Shown here piece by piece: positions 27,445 to 36,153 of a stretch of 61,891 nucleotides of DNA. Within the stretch, counting starts at the first letter, position 1. Every line of letters starts with the position of its first letter. The position numbers were made by a program, and so were the translations under genes. Origin of the DNA: Bacteroidales bacterium (lineage in GTDB: Bacteria > Bacteroidota > Bacteroidia > Bacteroidales > P3); NCBI GenBank assembly GCA_009783885.1, contig WRCN01000011.1, positions 1-61,891 of the forward strand. Direction: 5' to 3'. Under the pieces are notes generated by a model that was not told the DNA's origin, searched no databases, and saw only the letters and a program-made list of their open reading frames with translations.

Positions 27445-29782
27445 TTTCCGATGTAATTTTTTTGCAAAAAAACACCGAAAACACGTGTTGATTTGGACGC
27501 CAATATTGGTGCTATTACCACTGTTCTGGTTTTGCCTACCCAATCCGTTGTTTCAAACAAGTTACAGCACGACGGTTTATGATCGAAACGGCCAACTTTT
27601 GGGTGCTCGTGTTTCCAAAGACGGCGAATGGCAATTTCCGCCAACCACCGAACTTTCGGACAAATACATCACGTGTTTAATTACTTACGAGGATCGTCAT
27701 TTTTACAGGCATTTAGGCGTTAATCCTATTTCTATGTTTAGGGCATTGAAACAAAACCTCAACGCTAAAAAAGTGGTTAGCGGAGGAAGTACAATCACGA
27801 TGCAAACCATTCGTATGGCACGGAAAAAACCGCGAAATACGTTTCAAAAATTCATCGAAATGGTGATGGCCACACGCTTGGAATTGACGCACAAAAAATC
27901 AACCATCCTCTCGATGTACGCGTCCCACGCGCCTTTCGGAGGTAATGTGATGGGAATAGAGGCTGCTTCTTGGCGATACTTTGGACATTCGTCCACAGAT
28001 TTGTCTTGGGCGGAAGCCGCATTGCTGGCGGTTTTGCCGAATGCACCGTCAGCGATGCACGTTAGAAAAAATCGTCCTGCTCTTTTGGAAAAACGGAATA
28101 AATTGATTACAAAATTATATGAATTAGGGAGGTTAGACGAACTGACTTACCAATTGGCTTTAGCCGAACCGTTGCCTAACAAACCCTATCCCTTGCCACA
28201 AATTGCACCACACGTGGTTAGCAATTTGCAAATCGCACAACCCGGGAAAAAGCATATCACTACACTTGATGCAACATTGCAAATCCAAACCGAACGTGTT
28301 TTGACTCGCTGGCACAACGAATTTTCGCAAAACAAAATTCACCACATCGCCGCAGTCGTTTTCGATGTAAAAACAGGCGAAGTGATGGCTTATTGCGGCA
28401 ACGTGAATTACCAAACTCGACAATCCGGAAATCAGGTCGACATTGTTCAAGCGCCACGCAGTTCGGGTAGTATTTTGAAACCATTTTTGTATCAACTCAT
28501 GTTGCAAGAGGGTGAACTTTTGCCCGAGATGCTGATTCCCGATATTCCACTCATGGCGGAAGGGTTTCGTCCTCAAAATTTCAACATGAAATTTGATGGT
28601 GCAGTTCCTGCAAGTTTGGCATTGTCGCGTTCACTAAATCTTCCGTCTGTCAATATGTTGAAGCAATATAGTGTTCCGAAATTTTTGGCGCATTTGCGAT
28701 TGATGGGATTCAGCACGTTGAAATTTCCTGCCGATCATTATGGTTTGACCTTGATTTTAGGAGGAGGCGAAGTCACATTGTGGGAAACTACCTTGGCGTA
28801 TCTGCGTATGGCACAATCTGTAACTTTCAACACTCGCAATCAACAGCGAACCGATTTTTTTGACTGGGGACAAGTGCCTGTATTCACTGAAAAAGAAGCG
28901 AGTTTATTCACCGCAGGTGCCTGTTGGCAAACGCTGGAAGCCCTGATATACGTGAATCGTCCTGAAGATATCGATTGGAAAAGTATTCCATCCATGCGAA
29001 AAGTAGCTTGGAAAACCGGCACCAGTTATGGGTTTCGAGATGCTTGGACTGTTGGCGTAACATCTGAATACGTGATTGGCGTTTGGACAGGAAACGCTAG
29101 TGGTGAAGGACGTCCCGGACTGACAGGAACAGGAACTTCCGCTTTAGTAATGTTCGATATTTTTAATCTTTTAGGACAAACATCTTGGTTTGAGAAACCA
29201 ACCAATGTGTTTACTTCGGCAGAAGTTTGCAAAGTGAGCGGATGCTTGGCAGGTCGCCATTGTCCGGAGATTGAAATTGTTCAGATTCTTCCGGTAGGAT
29301 TTCAAACCAATGCTTGTCCGTATCACACCATGGTTCACCTTTCGGAAGATGAGTGTTATCGCGTGTTTGCCGATTGCTATCCGGTTGATAAAATGGTTAG
29401 TAAAACATGGTTTGTTCTTCCGCCCATTCAAGAATGGTTTTACAAAAGACGACATCCGAATTATAAAACGTTACCGCCTTTAAGCCCGTCCTGTAGTGGA
29501 AATCAGACGGCTTTGAGACCTATGGAATTTATCTATCCGAATACACATAACGCCATTCGGTTGTCGAGACAATTAGACGGTTCAATCGGTGCATTGGCAT
29601 TAGAATTGGCACATCGGCAAACCAATGCCATTGTGTATTGGCATCTCAACGATACGTATCTCGGCTCGACGCAATATTTTCATCAAATGAGCGTTATTCC
29701 TAAAGAAGGCAAGCATGTGATTACTGTGGTGGATGAATGGGGGAATACGTTGTCGCGGAATATTGAGGTGAAATTACCGTAG
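27434..29782 (+). CDS. pbpC: Penicillin-binding protein 1C
   Basis: 782 residues. An N-terminal membrane anchor (HVLIWTPILVLLPLFWFCLP) precedes a glycosyltransferase family 51 domain: TYEDRHFYRHLGVNP, SGGSTITMQTIRMARK, and MYASHAPFGGNVMGIEAASWRYFG. The transpeptidase has S346-ILK (the SxxK nucleophile) and K527-TGTSYGFRDAW (KTG). A C-terminal domain of the PBP1C type follows, with several cysteines (CKVSGCLAGRHCP). It polymerises and cross-links peptidoglycan in the periplasm. In many bacteria pbpC sits directly after the YfhM-type A2M gene. Here two nuclease genes separate them. The stop TAG is part of a family C repeat (CCGTAGGGACAGGG). Confidence 0.93.
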   Translation: MKNNFRCNFFAKKHRKHVLIWTPILVLLPLFWFCLPNPLFQTSYSTTVYDRNGQLLGARVSKDGEWQFPPTTELSDKYITCLITYEDRHFYRHLGVNPISMFRALKQNLNAKKVVSGGSTITMQTIRMARKKPRNTFQKFIEMVMATRLELTHKKSTILSMYASHAPFGGNVMGIEAASWRYFGHSSTDLSWAEAALLAVLPNAPSAMHVRKNRPALLEKRNKLITKLYELGRLDELTYQLALAEPLPNKPYPLPQIAPHVVSNLQIAQPGKKHITTLDATLQIQTERVLTRWHNEFSQNKIHHIAAVVFDVKTGEVMAYCGNVNYQTRQSGNQVDIVQAPRSSGSILKPFLYQLMLQEGELLPEMLIPDIPLMAEGFRPQNFNMKFDGAVPASLALSRSLNLPSVNMLKQYSVPKFLAHLRLMGFSTLKFPADHYGLTLILGGGEVTLWETTLAYLRMAQSVTFNTRNQQRTDFFDWGQVPVFTEKEASLFTAGACWQTLEALIYVNRPEDIDWKSIPSMRKVAWKTGTSYGFRDAWTVGVTSEYVIGVWTGNASGEGRPGLTGTGTSALVMFDIFNLLGQTSWFEKPTNVFTSAEVCKVSGCLAGRHCPEIEIVQILPVGFQTNACPYHTMVHLSEDECYRVFADCYPVDKMVSKTWFVLPPIQEWFYKRRHPNYKTLPPLSPSCSGNQTALRPMEFIYPNTHNAIRLSRQLDGSIGALALELAHRQTNAIVYWHLNDTYLGSTQYFHQMSVIPKEGKHVITVVDEWGNTLSRNIEVKLP

Positions 29783-29802
29783 GGACAGGGTTCGCCCGCC
29801 CG
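29779..29802. repeat. Family C repeat start at the pbpC stop
   Basis: GTAGGGACAGGGTTCGCCCG and onward, near-identical to the head of the repeat at 14515. Its TAG (29780-29782) terminates pbpC. Confidence 0.7.
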
Positions 29803-29816
29803 AGTGCAATGCTATA

Positions 29817-29991
29817 GCAAGGGGATGTCTCGACTCCGCTACGCTTCGCTCGACATGACGATGTTTTTTTATAGAATAGGAGGGGAGAAAGAGGCGACTT
29901 TGTCGCCTCTTTCTCCCCTCTCTCCATTACACCACCACCGTCATTCCGAGCGCAGCACACGAAGTGTGCGAAGTCGAGGAATCCCCTTGCT
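29817..29991. repeat. Composite bipartite palindromic repeat with a 19-bp central hairpin (pbpC / aspS)
   Basis: Outer arms AGCAAGGGGAT (29817-29827) and ATCCCCTTGCT (29981-29991) are perfect inverse copies. Inside them lie family A halves (ending CATGACG at 29860 and starting CGTCATT at 29939). The centre is a perfect 19-bp hairpin, 29880-29898 with 29902-29920, core GGGGAGAAAGAGGCGAC, 3-nt loop. This takes most of the 251-nt pbpC-aspS gap. The strong hairpin could end pbpC transcripts, although no T-run follows it. Confidence 0.88.
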
Positions 29992-30019
29992 ATTTCTCAA
30001 CTTTTTTTGTATCTTTGCA
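29987..30019 (+). promoter_or_regulatory. aspS promoter
   Basis: TTG (29987-29989), 20 nt, TATCTTTGCA (30010-30019), then the ATG 15 nt on. The TTG is in the terminal CCCCTTGCT of the composite repeat. Confidence 0.8.
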
Positions 30020-30033
30020 AAAATTTTTTTACA

Positions 30034-31782
30034 ATGTACAGAACAAACACCTGCGGCGAACTAACTATCGCCAATATCGGACAACATGTGAAACTCTGCG
30101 GCTGGGTTCAACGCTCAAGAGATTTAGGCGGTATGACTTTCGTTGATTTGAGGGATCAATATGGCATCACTCAGCTTTCGTTCAATATGGAAACCAATGC
30201 CGAACTTTGTGAAAAAGCGCGAAAACTCGGCAGAGAATACGTAATTCAAATCGAAGGTGAAGTGATTGAACGCAGCAACAAAAACACGAAAATTCCAACG
30301 GGAGAAATTGAAATTAAAGTTGAAACTATTAATATTCTGAATGCTGCGAAAACACCGCCTTTCACGATTGAAGACCAGTCCGATGGTGGTGATGAATTGC
30401 GCATGCAATATCGTTATTTGGATTTGCGACGAAATCCGGTGAAAAATAATTTTTTGTTGCGACATTATTTATCGACGGAAGTTCGCAATTACTTGAATGG
30501 TGAAGGTTTTGTAGATGTGGAAACACCGTGTTTGGTAAAATCTACGCCTGAAGGTGCACGAGATTTTGTAGTTCCGTCGAGAGTAAATCCGGGCGAATGG
30601 TTTGCGCTTCCGCAATCACCACAAGTGTTTAAGCAGTTATTAATGGTTGCAGGGTTCGATAAGTATTATCAAATTGTGCGCTGTTTTCGCGATGAGGATT
30701 TGCGTGCCGATCGTCAGCCCGAATTCACGCAAATTGATTGTGAAATGTCGTTTGTAGAGCAAGACGATGTGCTCAACGCGTTTGAAGGTTTGATGAAACA
30801 TTTGTTCAAAAAAGTGAAGAATATCGACATCAAATCTGTAGAACGAATGACTTATGCTGATGCTATGAAATACTATGGTTGCGACAAACCGGACATTCGT
30901 TTCGAGATGAAGTTTGTTGAACTCAACGATGTTGCAAAAGATCGCAATTTCGGGGTTTTTGATGATGCTGAATTGGTAGTTGGCATTTGCGCAAAAGGTT
31001 GTGCCGAATACACTCGAAAACAATTAGACGAACTGACCGATTTCGTAAAACGTCCGCAAATCGGCGCAAGCGGCTTGGTTTACGTGAAATACAATGCCGA
31101 CAGCACAGTAAAATCCTCCGTGGATAAATTTTTCGATGAAGATGCATTGAAAAAAATCGGTAAAAAATTCGGAGCAGAAAAAGGTGATTTAATTTTGATT
31201 ATGGCAGGCAAAGAAGAGAAAGCACAAAAAGCTTTGTGTGAACTTCGTTTGGAAATGGGAAATCGTTTAAACTTGCGAAATTCCAACGATTATGCACTTT
31301 TGTGGGTTGTAGATTTTCCTCTTTTGGAATGGGACGAAGACACGCAACGTTTTTATGCCAAGCACCACCCGTTCACTTCGCCTAAACCGGAAGACATTAA
31401 TCTTATGGAAACCAATCCGGGTGCAGTGCGCGCTAACGCCTATGATTTAGTGATTAATGGCGTTGAAGTTGGTGGTGGTTCTATTCGTATTTACGATAGA
31501 AATTTGCAAAAACAAATGTTCCGCACGTTAGGTTTCACGGATGAAGATGCACAACACCAATTCGGATTTTTAATGGACGCTTTCGAATACGGTGCTCCTC
31601 CTCACGGTGGAATAGCCTTTGGTTTGGACAGACTTTGCTCGCTGTTCGGTGGTGTAGAAACCATTCGCGATTTTATTGCTTTTCCGAAAAACAACTCGGC
31701 AAGAGATGTGATGCTTGATGCACCAAGCGGAATTTCGGAAGCGCAAATGAAAGAATTGGGGTTGATGTATAAAGGGAGTTAA
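30034..31782 (+). CDS. aspS: Aspartyl-tRNA synthetase
   Basis: 582 residues from ATG 30034 ([19 protein letters not shown], the standard start); an ATG at 30007 overlaps the promoter. N-terminal OB fold for the anticodon ([26 protein letters not shown]). Class II motif 2 is at [22 protein letters not shown], a bacterial-type GAD domain in the middle ([23 protein letters not shown]), and motif 3 at [14 protein letters not shown]. The [20 protein letters not shown] block is typical. It charges tRNA-Asp in the cytoplasm. The stop runs straight into an ACCACAAAGGACGCAAAG spacer sequence. Confidence 0.97.
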   Translation: MYRTNTCGELTIANIGQHVKLCGWVQRSRDLGGMTFVDLRDQYGITQLSFNMETNAELCEKARKLGREYVIQIEGEVIERSNKNTKIPTGEIEIKVETINILNAAKTPPFTIEDQSDGGDELRMQYRYLDLRRNPVKNNFLLRHYLSTEVRNYLNGEGFVDVETPCLVKSTPEGARDFVVPSRVNPGEWFALPQSPQVFKQLLMVAGFDKYYQIVRCFRDEDLRADRQPEFTQIDCEMSFVEQDDVLNAFEGLMKHLFKKVKNIDIKSVERMTYADAMKYYGCDKPDIRFEMKFVELNDVAKDRNFGVFDDAELVVGICAKGCAEYTRKQLDELTDFVKRPQIGASGLVYVKYNADSTVKSSVDKFFDEDALKKIGKKFGAEKGDLILIMAGKEEKAQKALCELRLEMGNRLNLRNSNDYALLWVVDFPLLEWDEDTQRFYAKHHPFTSPKPEDINLMETNPGAVRANAYDLVINGVEVGGGSIRIYDRNLQKQMFRTLGFTDEDAQHQFGFLMDAFEYGAPPHGGIAFGLDRLCSLFGGVETIRDFIAFPKNNSARDVMLDAPSGISEAQMKELGLMYKGS

Positions 31783-31811
31783 CCACAAAGGACGCAAAGA
31801 AACACGAAGGG
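31782..31811. repeat. ACCACAAAGGACGCAAAG-type intergenic repeat
   Basis: Immediately follows the aspS stop (GTTAACCACAAAGGACGC...). I know this sequence type as a recurrent spacer repeat in this phylum; only one copy is in the window, so this rests on memory. Confidence 0.4.
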
Positions 31812-31835
31812 GTTTCTCCAACATTCTACAATGTT

Positions 31836-32753
31836 TTAATTTTGTGCAAAAAATCTTGGAATTTCACGTTCTTCCAAATAAAGTTCTACATCGGTTTTTC
31901 GTTCGTGAAAACGTTTGACAACATTATGAATACCTGTTCTCAGCGGATCTAAAATTCTAGTATTGACAGCCAAATTCCATCGTTCACGACGGGAAATTTC
32001 CGTGTTGTCCTCTTGAATAAAATTGTCGTCCTCAGTAAAATGAAGTATCTGCCTACTCTCAATTATGGTTGTTTCTTGCAAAATTTGAAAATTATGGATG
32101 GGCTGAATTGTTGTAATAGCAAGATATTCGCGAATTTGAACGTTATTGTCCTGCTCGCTATCCGATGCGAGGTTCGGAGTTGTAGGGTGCGAAGTCGTTT
32201 TGATTACATTCCCTTCGAGAATTTCAGGGAGCACTTTGGTAGTTGAGCCTGTCGAAGCCACCTTGTACTGATTTTCTATCTTTTCATCCTCAATTCTCAA
32301 TTCTTCACCTTCAATTTCTTCCACAATCGGCAACACTGCAATTGGTGACCATTCCGGATTTTTTGTTTCAAACATCGGACGAACAACGAGCACTACAATC
32401 GCTAAACACGCTGCGGCGGCATACCATGTCCATTGTGGCATACGACGAATTTCAGGTTTAAGAAGCTTATGTTTGTAAGGATAAGAAACCAACGTTTTCG
32501 GAAGTTTGGGATGTGTGTGTTCCCATTGTTCAAACTCTTGATTTGGCAATGTAATGGTTATCAATTCTTCTTTTCGGTCGTAAGTAATTTCGCTGTTCGA
32601 AGACAAAATTACATCTTCAAAATCGCTGATTTGATCGGCTATTTCTGGGTTTTGTTGCAAAAATAAACCCACCTCGGCACGTTCAATATCAGATAGTGTT
32701 CCGTCGAGATAATCAACTAAATAGGACTCGTAGTTATCGTGGTTTATTTTCAT
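31836..32753 (-). CDS. Putative anti-sigma factor, single-pass membrane protein
   Basis: 305 residues. The N-terminal cytoplasmic part resembles anti-sigma domains of Bacteroidota (YLVDYLDGTLSDIERAEVGLFLQQNPEIADQISDFE) but lacks the zinc-binding HCC residues. One transmembrane helix lies near residues 108-128 (WTWYAAAACLAIVVLVV). The periplasmic tail is low complexity, and includes LRIEDEKIENQ and a repeat-derived VASTGSTTK. The start overlaps the stop of the ECF sigma gene by 4 nt (ATGA), the classic sigma/anti-sigma arrangement. It probably holds the sigma factor at the membrane until an envelope signal arrives. Confidence 0.75.
   Translation of the reverse strand: MKINHDNYESYLVDYLDGTLSDIERAEVGLFLQQNPEIADQISDFEDVILSSNSEITYDRKEELITITLPNQEFEQWEHTHPKLPKTLVSYPYKHKLLKPEIRRMPQWTWYAAAACLAIVVLVVRPMFETKNPEWSPIAVLPIVEEIEGEELRIEDEKIENQYKVASTGSTTKVLPEILEGNVIKTTSHPTTPNLASDSEQDNNVQIREYLAITTIQPIHNFQILQETTIIESRQILHFTEDDNFIQEDNTEISRRERWNLAVNTRILDPLRTGIHNVVKRFHERKTDVELYLEEREIPRFFAQN
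32238..32262. repeat. Family A variant unit inside the anti-sigma gene
   Basis: On the minus strand GGTGGCTTCGACAGGCTCAA, then CTACC. It has the GGTGGC-TTCGAC..GCTCA layout of family A with a changed core. Translated VASTGSTT, in the same frame as VASTPLS in polA. Confidence 0.6.
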
Positions 32754-33238
32754 ACTAAATTTTCAATTCGTACCAAATAGGTTTTCAAAAATGTTCTTGC
32801 TCTAAATATGTATACTTTCACTTGTGATTCGTTTAGTCCTGTGATTTCGGCAATTTCATCATAACTGTAACCTTCGTAATCGCGCAGCATCAATACTGTT
32901 TTTTGGTCAACAGGCAGGTGTTCCATCGCTTTGTTCAAAACTTCATAAACATCGCTGTATGATGTGTTTTCGTAATCGTTTTCCATCGGTTGAGCCGTTA
33001 CAAAGCGTTGATGAATTTGTGTTTTTCGAACTTCATCAACCAACGTATGGTGTGCTGCCGTAAATAAATACGATTTGGCTTTTTCGAAATTTATCGTTTC
33101 CACTTTTTCCCACATTTTCAAAAATGCGTCTTGCACCACATCCGATGCCCTATCTGCGCACTTAATATGCTTAAGTACAAACCGATACACACCATCGGAG
33201 AATTGATTTACACAGTCGTTATACTCGTTTACGGTCAT
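32750..33238 (-). CDS. ECF-family RNA polymerase sigma factor
   Basis: 162 residues. Region 2 is at YRFVLKHIKCADRASDVVQDAFLKMWEKV and YLFTAAHHTLVDEVRK; region 4 is at LPVDQKTVLMLRDYEGYSYDEIAEITGLNESQVKVYIFRAR, with the helix-turn-helix. There is no region 3, as expected for group IV sigma factors. It is coupled with the membrane anti-sigma gene downstream. A housekeeping-type -7 box (TATTTTTGCA, 33318-33309 on the minus strand) lies upstream, so basal expression does not need the factor itself. Target genes are unknown. In P. gingivalis an ECF factor (SigP) drives T9SS genes; I cannot tell whether this is its counterpart. Confidence 0.92.
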   Translation of the reverse strand: MTVNEYNDCVNQFSDGVYRFVLKHIKCADRASDVVQDAFLKMWEKVETINFEKAKSYLFTAAHHTLVDEVRKTQIHQRFVTAQPMENDYENTSYSDVYEVLNKAMEHLPVDQKTVLMLRDYEGYSYDEIAEITGLNESQVKVYIFRARTFLKTYLVRIENLV

Positions 33239-33308
33239 TCAAGTTACCGGTTTTTATATCTATGACGAAGTAGGTTACTAAAAAGTTACAGGCAGGATGA
33301 TTTTTTTT

Positions 33309-33318
33309 TGCAAAAATA
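33309..33318 (-). promoter_or_regulatory. -7 element of the ECF sigma gene
   Basis: TATTTTTGCA on the minus strand, about 70 nt before the start codon. The leader holds three GTTAC motifs (33243-33289) of unknown meaning. Confidence 0.5.
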
Positions 33319-33332
33319 CAAAATAAATAACT

Positions 33333-34886
33333 CTAGTGTTTGAAATGTCGCATTCCTGTGAGCGCCATTGCAAGTCCTAGTTCGTTTGCTTTGGTTATGG
33401 ATGCATCGTCTTGCACACTACCGCCGGGTTGCACGATGGCTTCAACACCGTATTGGGCAGCGAGTATAACGGTATCATCAAATGGGAAAAATCCGTCTGA
33501 TGCCAAAACTAAACCGCTTGTTAGCCCTTTTTCGTGTGCCTGTTTGAGTGCAATTTCGGCAGAACCTATGCGGTTCATTTGACCCGCTCCAACGCCGATT
33601 GTACAACCATTTTTTACAACAACAATCGCATTCGATTTAACGTGTTTTACAATTCGCCAACCGAAATTCATATCGTTCAATTGTTCCGCGGTTGGTTTTT
33701 TTGTTGTAACAGCCATGTTTTCAGTTATTTTTATCGTACTTGTGTCTAATTCTTGTACCAAAACTCCACCGTTGACGCTGACAATTTGTTGGGATTTTTC
33801 GATTTTTTCCGACATATCAACTTTCAAAAGTCGAAGGTTTTTCTTTGCCGTTAAAACATTCAGCGCTTCTTCCGTAAATTCAGGCGCAATTACGATTTCG
33901 AGAAATACCGGTTTCATGGCGATTGCGGTTTCTTCATCCACAAGTCGGTTGAATGCCACAATACCTCCGAAAATACTGACTTTATCTGCTTCATAAGTTT
34001 TTTCCCATGCTTCAGACGTATCTTTTCCAACAGCAGCACCGCAAGGATTCATGTGTTTCAAACCAACGCAAAAAGGTTCGTCAAATTCCATCACAATATT
34101 GAGTGCAGCATTCGCATCTTGAATATTGTTGTATGACAATTCTTTTCCGTGAAGTTGTTTGGCGAATGCAAGCGAATACGGAACGGGCGTGTCTTGTTTG
34201 TAGAATTTTGCGGATTGGTGTGGGTTTTCGCCGTAGCGGAGGGATTGTAATAATTCGTAATTTAAAAATATTTTTTCGGGCATTTGTGGAGACGCGATTA
34301 ATCGCGTCTGTACACTGTTTTGCAAATACGTAGCAATCCACGAATCATAAACCGCCGTGTGGCTAAACGCTTTCGCCGATAATTGCAGGCGGGTTTCAAG
34401 TGTTGTGTTTCCGTTTTTACGAATTTCTTCGATGATATGCGTGTAATCTTGCAGATCGCAAACAACAGTTACGTCTTTATAATTTTTCGCAGCACTTCTC
34501 AGCATTGACGGACCGCCGATGTCAATATTTTCGATTGCATCTTCCATTGTAACATCCGGTTTAGCAATGGTTTCACGAAACGGATAAAGATTGACACAAA
34601 CCATATCGATAAATTCGATGTTGTTTTCTTTCAAGGCTTGCAAATGATTTGGGTCATCTCTGCGGGCAAGAAGTCCGCCATGAACGTTGGGATGAAGCGT
34701 TTTCACTCTGCCGTCACAAATCTCTGGAAAACCGGTAACATCACTAATGTTAATCACGTTTATACCTTTGTCTTGAAGCAGTTTCATCGTTCCACCTGTG
34801 GCGATGATTTCCCAACCTAATTTTTGTAATTCTCGTGCAAATTCTGCTACTCCTGTTTTGTCGCTGACGCTAATTAATGCTCTCAT
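33333..34886 (-). CDS. purH: Bifunctional AICAR transformylase / IMP cyclohydrolase
   Basis: 517 residues. The N-terminal IMP cyclohydrolase (MGS-like) domain starts RALISVSDKTGVAEFARELQ and has ISDVTGFPEICDGRVKTLHP. The C-terminal transformylase has LRYGENPHQSAKFYK, HMNPCGAAVG, IFGGIVAFNR and the terminal DGFFPFDDTV..AAQYGVEAIVQPGGSVQDD block. It makes the last two steps to IMP. In the domain linker, residues about 192-201 (VQTRLIASP) are encoded by a family B palindrome that keeps the frame. The gene is last in purM-purN-pspC-purH, 22 nt after the PspC gene. Confidence 0.96.
   Translation of the reverse strand: MRALISVSDKTGVAEFARELQKLGWEIIATGGTMKLLQDKGINVINISDVTGFPEICDGRVKTLHPNVHGGLLARRDDPNHLQALKENNIEFIDMVCVNLYPFRETIAKPDVTMEDAIENIDIGGPSMLRSAAKNYKDVTVVCDLQDYTHIIEEIRKNGNTTLETRLQLSAKAFSHTAVYDSWIATYLQNSVQTRLIASPQMPEKIFLNYELLQSLRYGENPHQSAKFYKQDTPVPYSLAFAKQLHGKELSYNNIQDANAALNIVMEFDEPFCVGLKHMNPCGAAVGKDTSEAWEKTYEADKVSIFGGIVAFNRLVDEETAIAMKPVFLEIVIAPEFTEEALNVLTAKKNLRLLKVDMSEKIEKSQQIVSVNGGVLVQELDTSTIKITENMAVTTKKPTAEQLNDMNFGWRIVKHVKSNAIVVVKNGCTIGVGAGQMNRIGSAEIALKQAHEKGLTSGLVLASDGFFPFDDTVILAAQYGVEAIVQPGGSVQDDASITKANELGLAMALTGMRHFKH
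34285..34314. repeat. Family B palindrome inside purH
   Basis: AGACGCGATT / AATCGCGTCT perfect arms with TGT and ACA outer bases. It is in frame in purH, in the linker between the two catalytic domains. Confidence 0.88.
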
Positions 34887-34908
34887 CTATCGTTGTTGAT
34901 TTTAGTGA

Positions 34909-35550
34909 TTATTTACAATTCCAATGCCAACGTACAGGATTTTTTTTGTTATAAAGAGAGGTATCGCAAAACAATAGAGTTAATGCGCCAATCACACAAA
35001 TCAACAGCAATATATTTCTCAACCATTGTTTCATTGGAATCATAGAAACCCCTAAAAATATTAGAAGAACAGGCCATAAATCTAACAGTCCGCGCCACGA
35101 AAACTCAATCCAATCGAAAATTTTCAGAAAACTTATAACACCTATAAAAATTAACAAATAGCCAAACCAACCGGAGCCTTGATAGCCTTTCTTTTCAATT
35201 TTTTTAACTTCTTTTTCAACCTCTTTGCTAATTATCTCTCCAATTTCTTTAACTTCCTTTTCAACTTCTTTTAGGTTTTCTTTCAATTGCTCTTCCATTT
35301 TTTTCGTTTCTGTTTTTTTCTCTTTTTTCTCTTCTGAAACAATTTCTGCATCCGGAATATTATCACCGACACGTTTTTCAGGGATAACAATCCATGCAAT
35401 GATGTAGATAAGAATACCGCTTCCGCCCAAGAACGCCAAGAGAACAAAGGCTAGTCGGATCAAAACCGGATCTAAATCAAAATACTCGGCGATTCCGCCG
35501 CAAACTCCGCCAATTATGCGGTTTTCTGTGCTTCTACGTAGTGTTTTCAT
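34909..35550 (-). CDS. PspC-domain membrane protein
   Basis: 213 residues. N-terminal PspC domain: LRRSTENRIIGGVCGGIAEYFDLDPVLIRLAFVLLAFLGGSGILIYIIAWIVIPEK. A charged, Lys/Glu-rich coiled coil follows (residues about 75-130, KEVEKEVKEIGEIISKEVEK). The C-terminus has three or four hydrophobic helices (WFGYLLIFIGVISFLKIFDWIEF, LWPVLLIFLGVSMIPM, ILLLICVIGALTLLF) as in LiaI/LiaF-type proteins. PspC-like proteins sense envelope stress. It overlaps the purN stop by 4 nt and precedes purH, so it is embedded in a purine operon for no clear metabolic reason. Confidence 0.85.
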   Translation of the reverse strand: MKTLRRSTENRIIGGVCGGIAEYFDLDPVLIRLAFVLLAFLGGSGILIYIIAWIVIPEKRVGDNIPDAEIVSEEKKEKKTETKKMEEQLKENLKEVEKEVKEIGEIISKEVEKEVKKIEKKGYQGSGWFGYLLIFIGVISFLKIFDWIEFSWRGLLDLWPVLLIFLGVSMIPMKQWLRNILLLICVIGALTLLFCDTSLYNKKNPVRWHWNCK

Positions 35551-36128
35551 AGTTGATAATGTGTTTGAAGTTTATGTATTGTATTAACATATAATTCGTG
35601 CTCTACGGCATGAATGCGAGTTTCTAACTCTTCGAGAGTGCAGTTTTCGGCTGAAACAGCAACTTGTTCAATGATTTTTCCGCCGTCCATGGTTTTATCC
35701 ACAAAGTGTGTGGTTACGCCTGTTAATTTTACGCCGTATTCGAAGGCTTGTTGGATGGCGTTAAGCCCTTTAAAAGCCGGCAACAGCGAAGGATGTATAT
35801 TGATAATTTTACCTTCATATTCATTTAACAAAACATCCGACACAAGGCGCATATAACCGGCAAGGCAAATCAAATCAATATTGTATTTTTTCAAAATTTG
35901 CATGATTTCGGTTTCGTAATCGGCTTTAGTAGTGTAGTTTTTAGGTTGAATTTCAAAAACAGGAATATCAAATTTTTTCGCTCGTTGAACAACAAAAGCG
36001 TCAGGATTATCGCACACCAACAACGCAACCTTCGCATTCAAGCGATTTTCTGCGCAAGCATGTGCAATGGCTTCAAAATTGCTGCCGTTTCCGCTGGCGA
36101 AAATTGCTATTTGATTCTTTGGTGTCAA
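35547..36128 (-). CDS. purN: Phosphoribosylglycinamide formyltransferase
   Basis: Transfers a formyl group from 10-formyl-THF to GAR in purine synthesis. Motifs: IAIFASGNGSNFEAI near the start, VALLVCDNPDAFVVQRAK, LAGYMRLVSDVLL, NIHPSLLPAFKGLNAIQQAFEYGVKLTGVTTHFVDKTMDGGKII with the catalytic Asn, His and Asp. The start is uncertain: no ATG lies at the natural position. TTG 36128 gives 193 residues and the usual short N-terminus. TTG 36176 would add 16 residues (SVVETTSHQ...) encoded by the repeat between purM and purN. I prefer 36128 because homologues begin near KNQIAIF. Confidence 0.9.
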   Translation of the reverse strand: MTPKNQIAIFASGNGSNFEAIAHACAENRLNAKVALLVCDNPDAFVVQRAKKFDIPVFEIQPKNYTTKADYETEIMQILKKYNIDLICLAGYMRLVSDVLLNEYEGKIINIHPSLLPAFKGLNAIQQAFEYGVKLTGVTTHFVDKTMDGGKIIEQVAVSAENCTLEELETRIHAVEHELYVNTIHKLQTHYQL

Positions 36129-36153
36129 GTTTGTTGATTTGAGTGTTTGGTGC

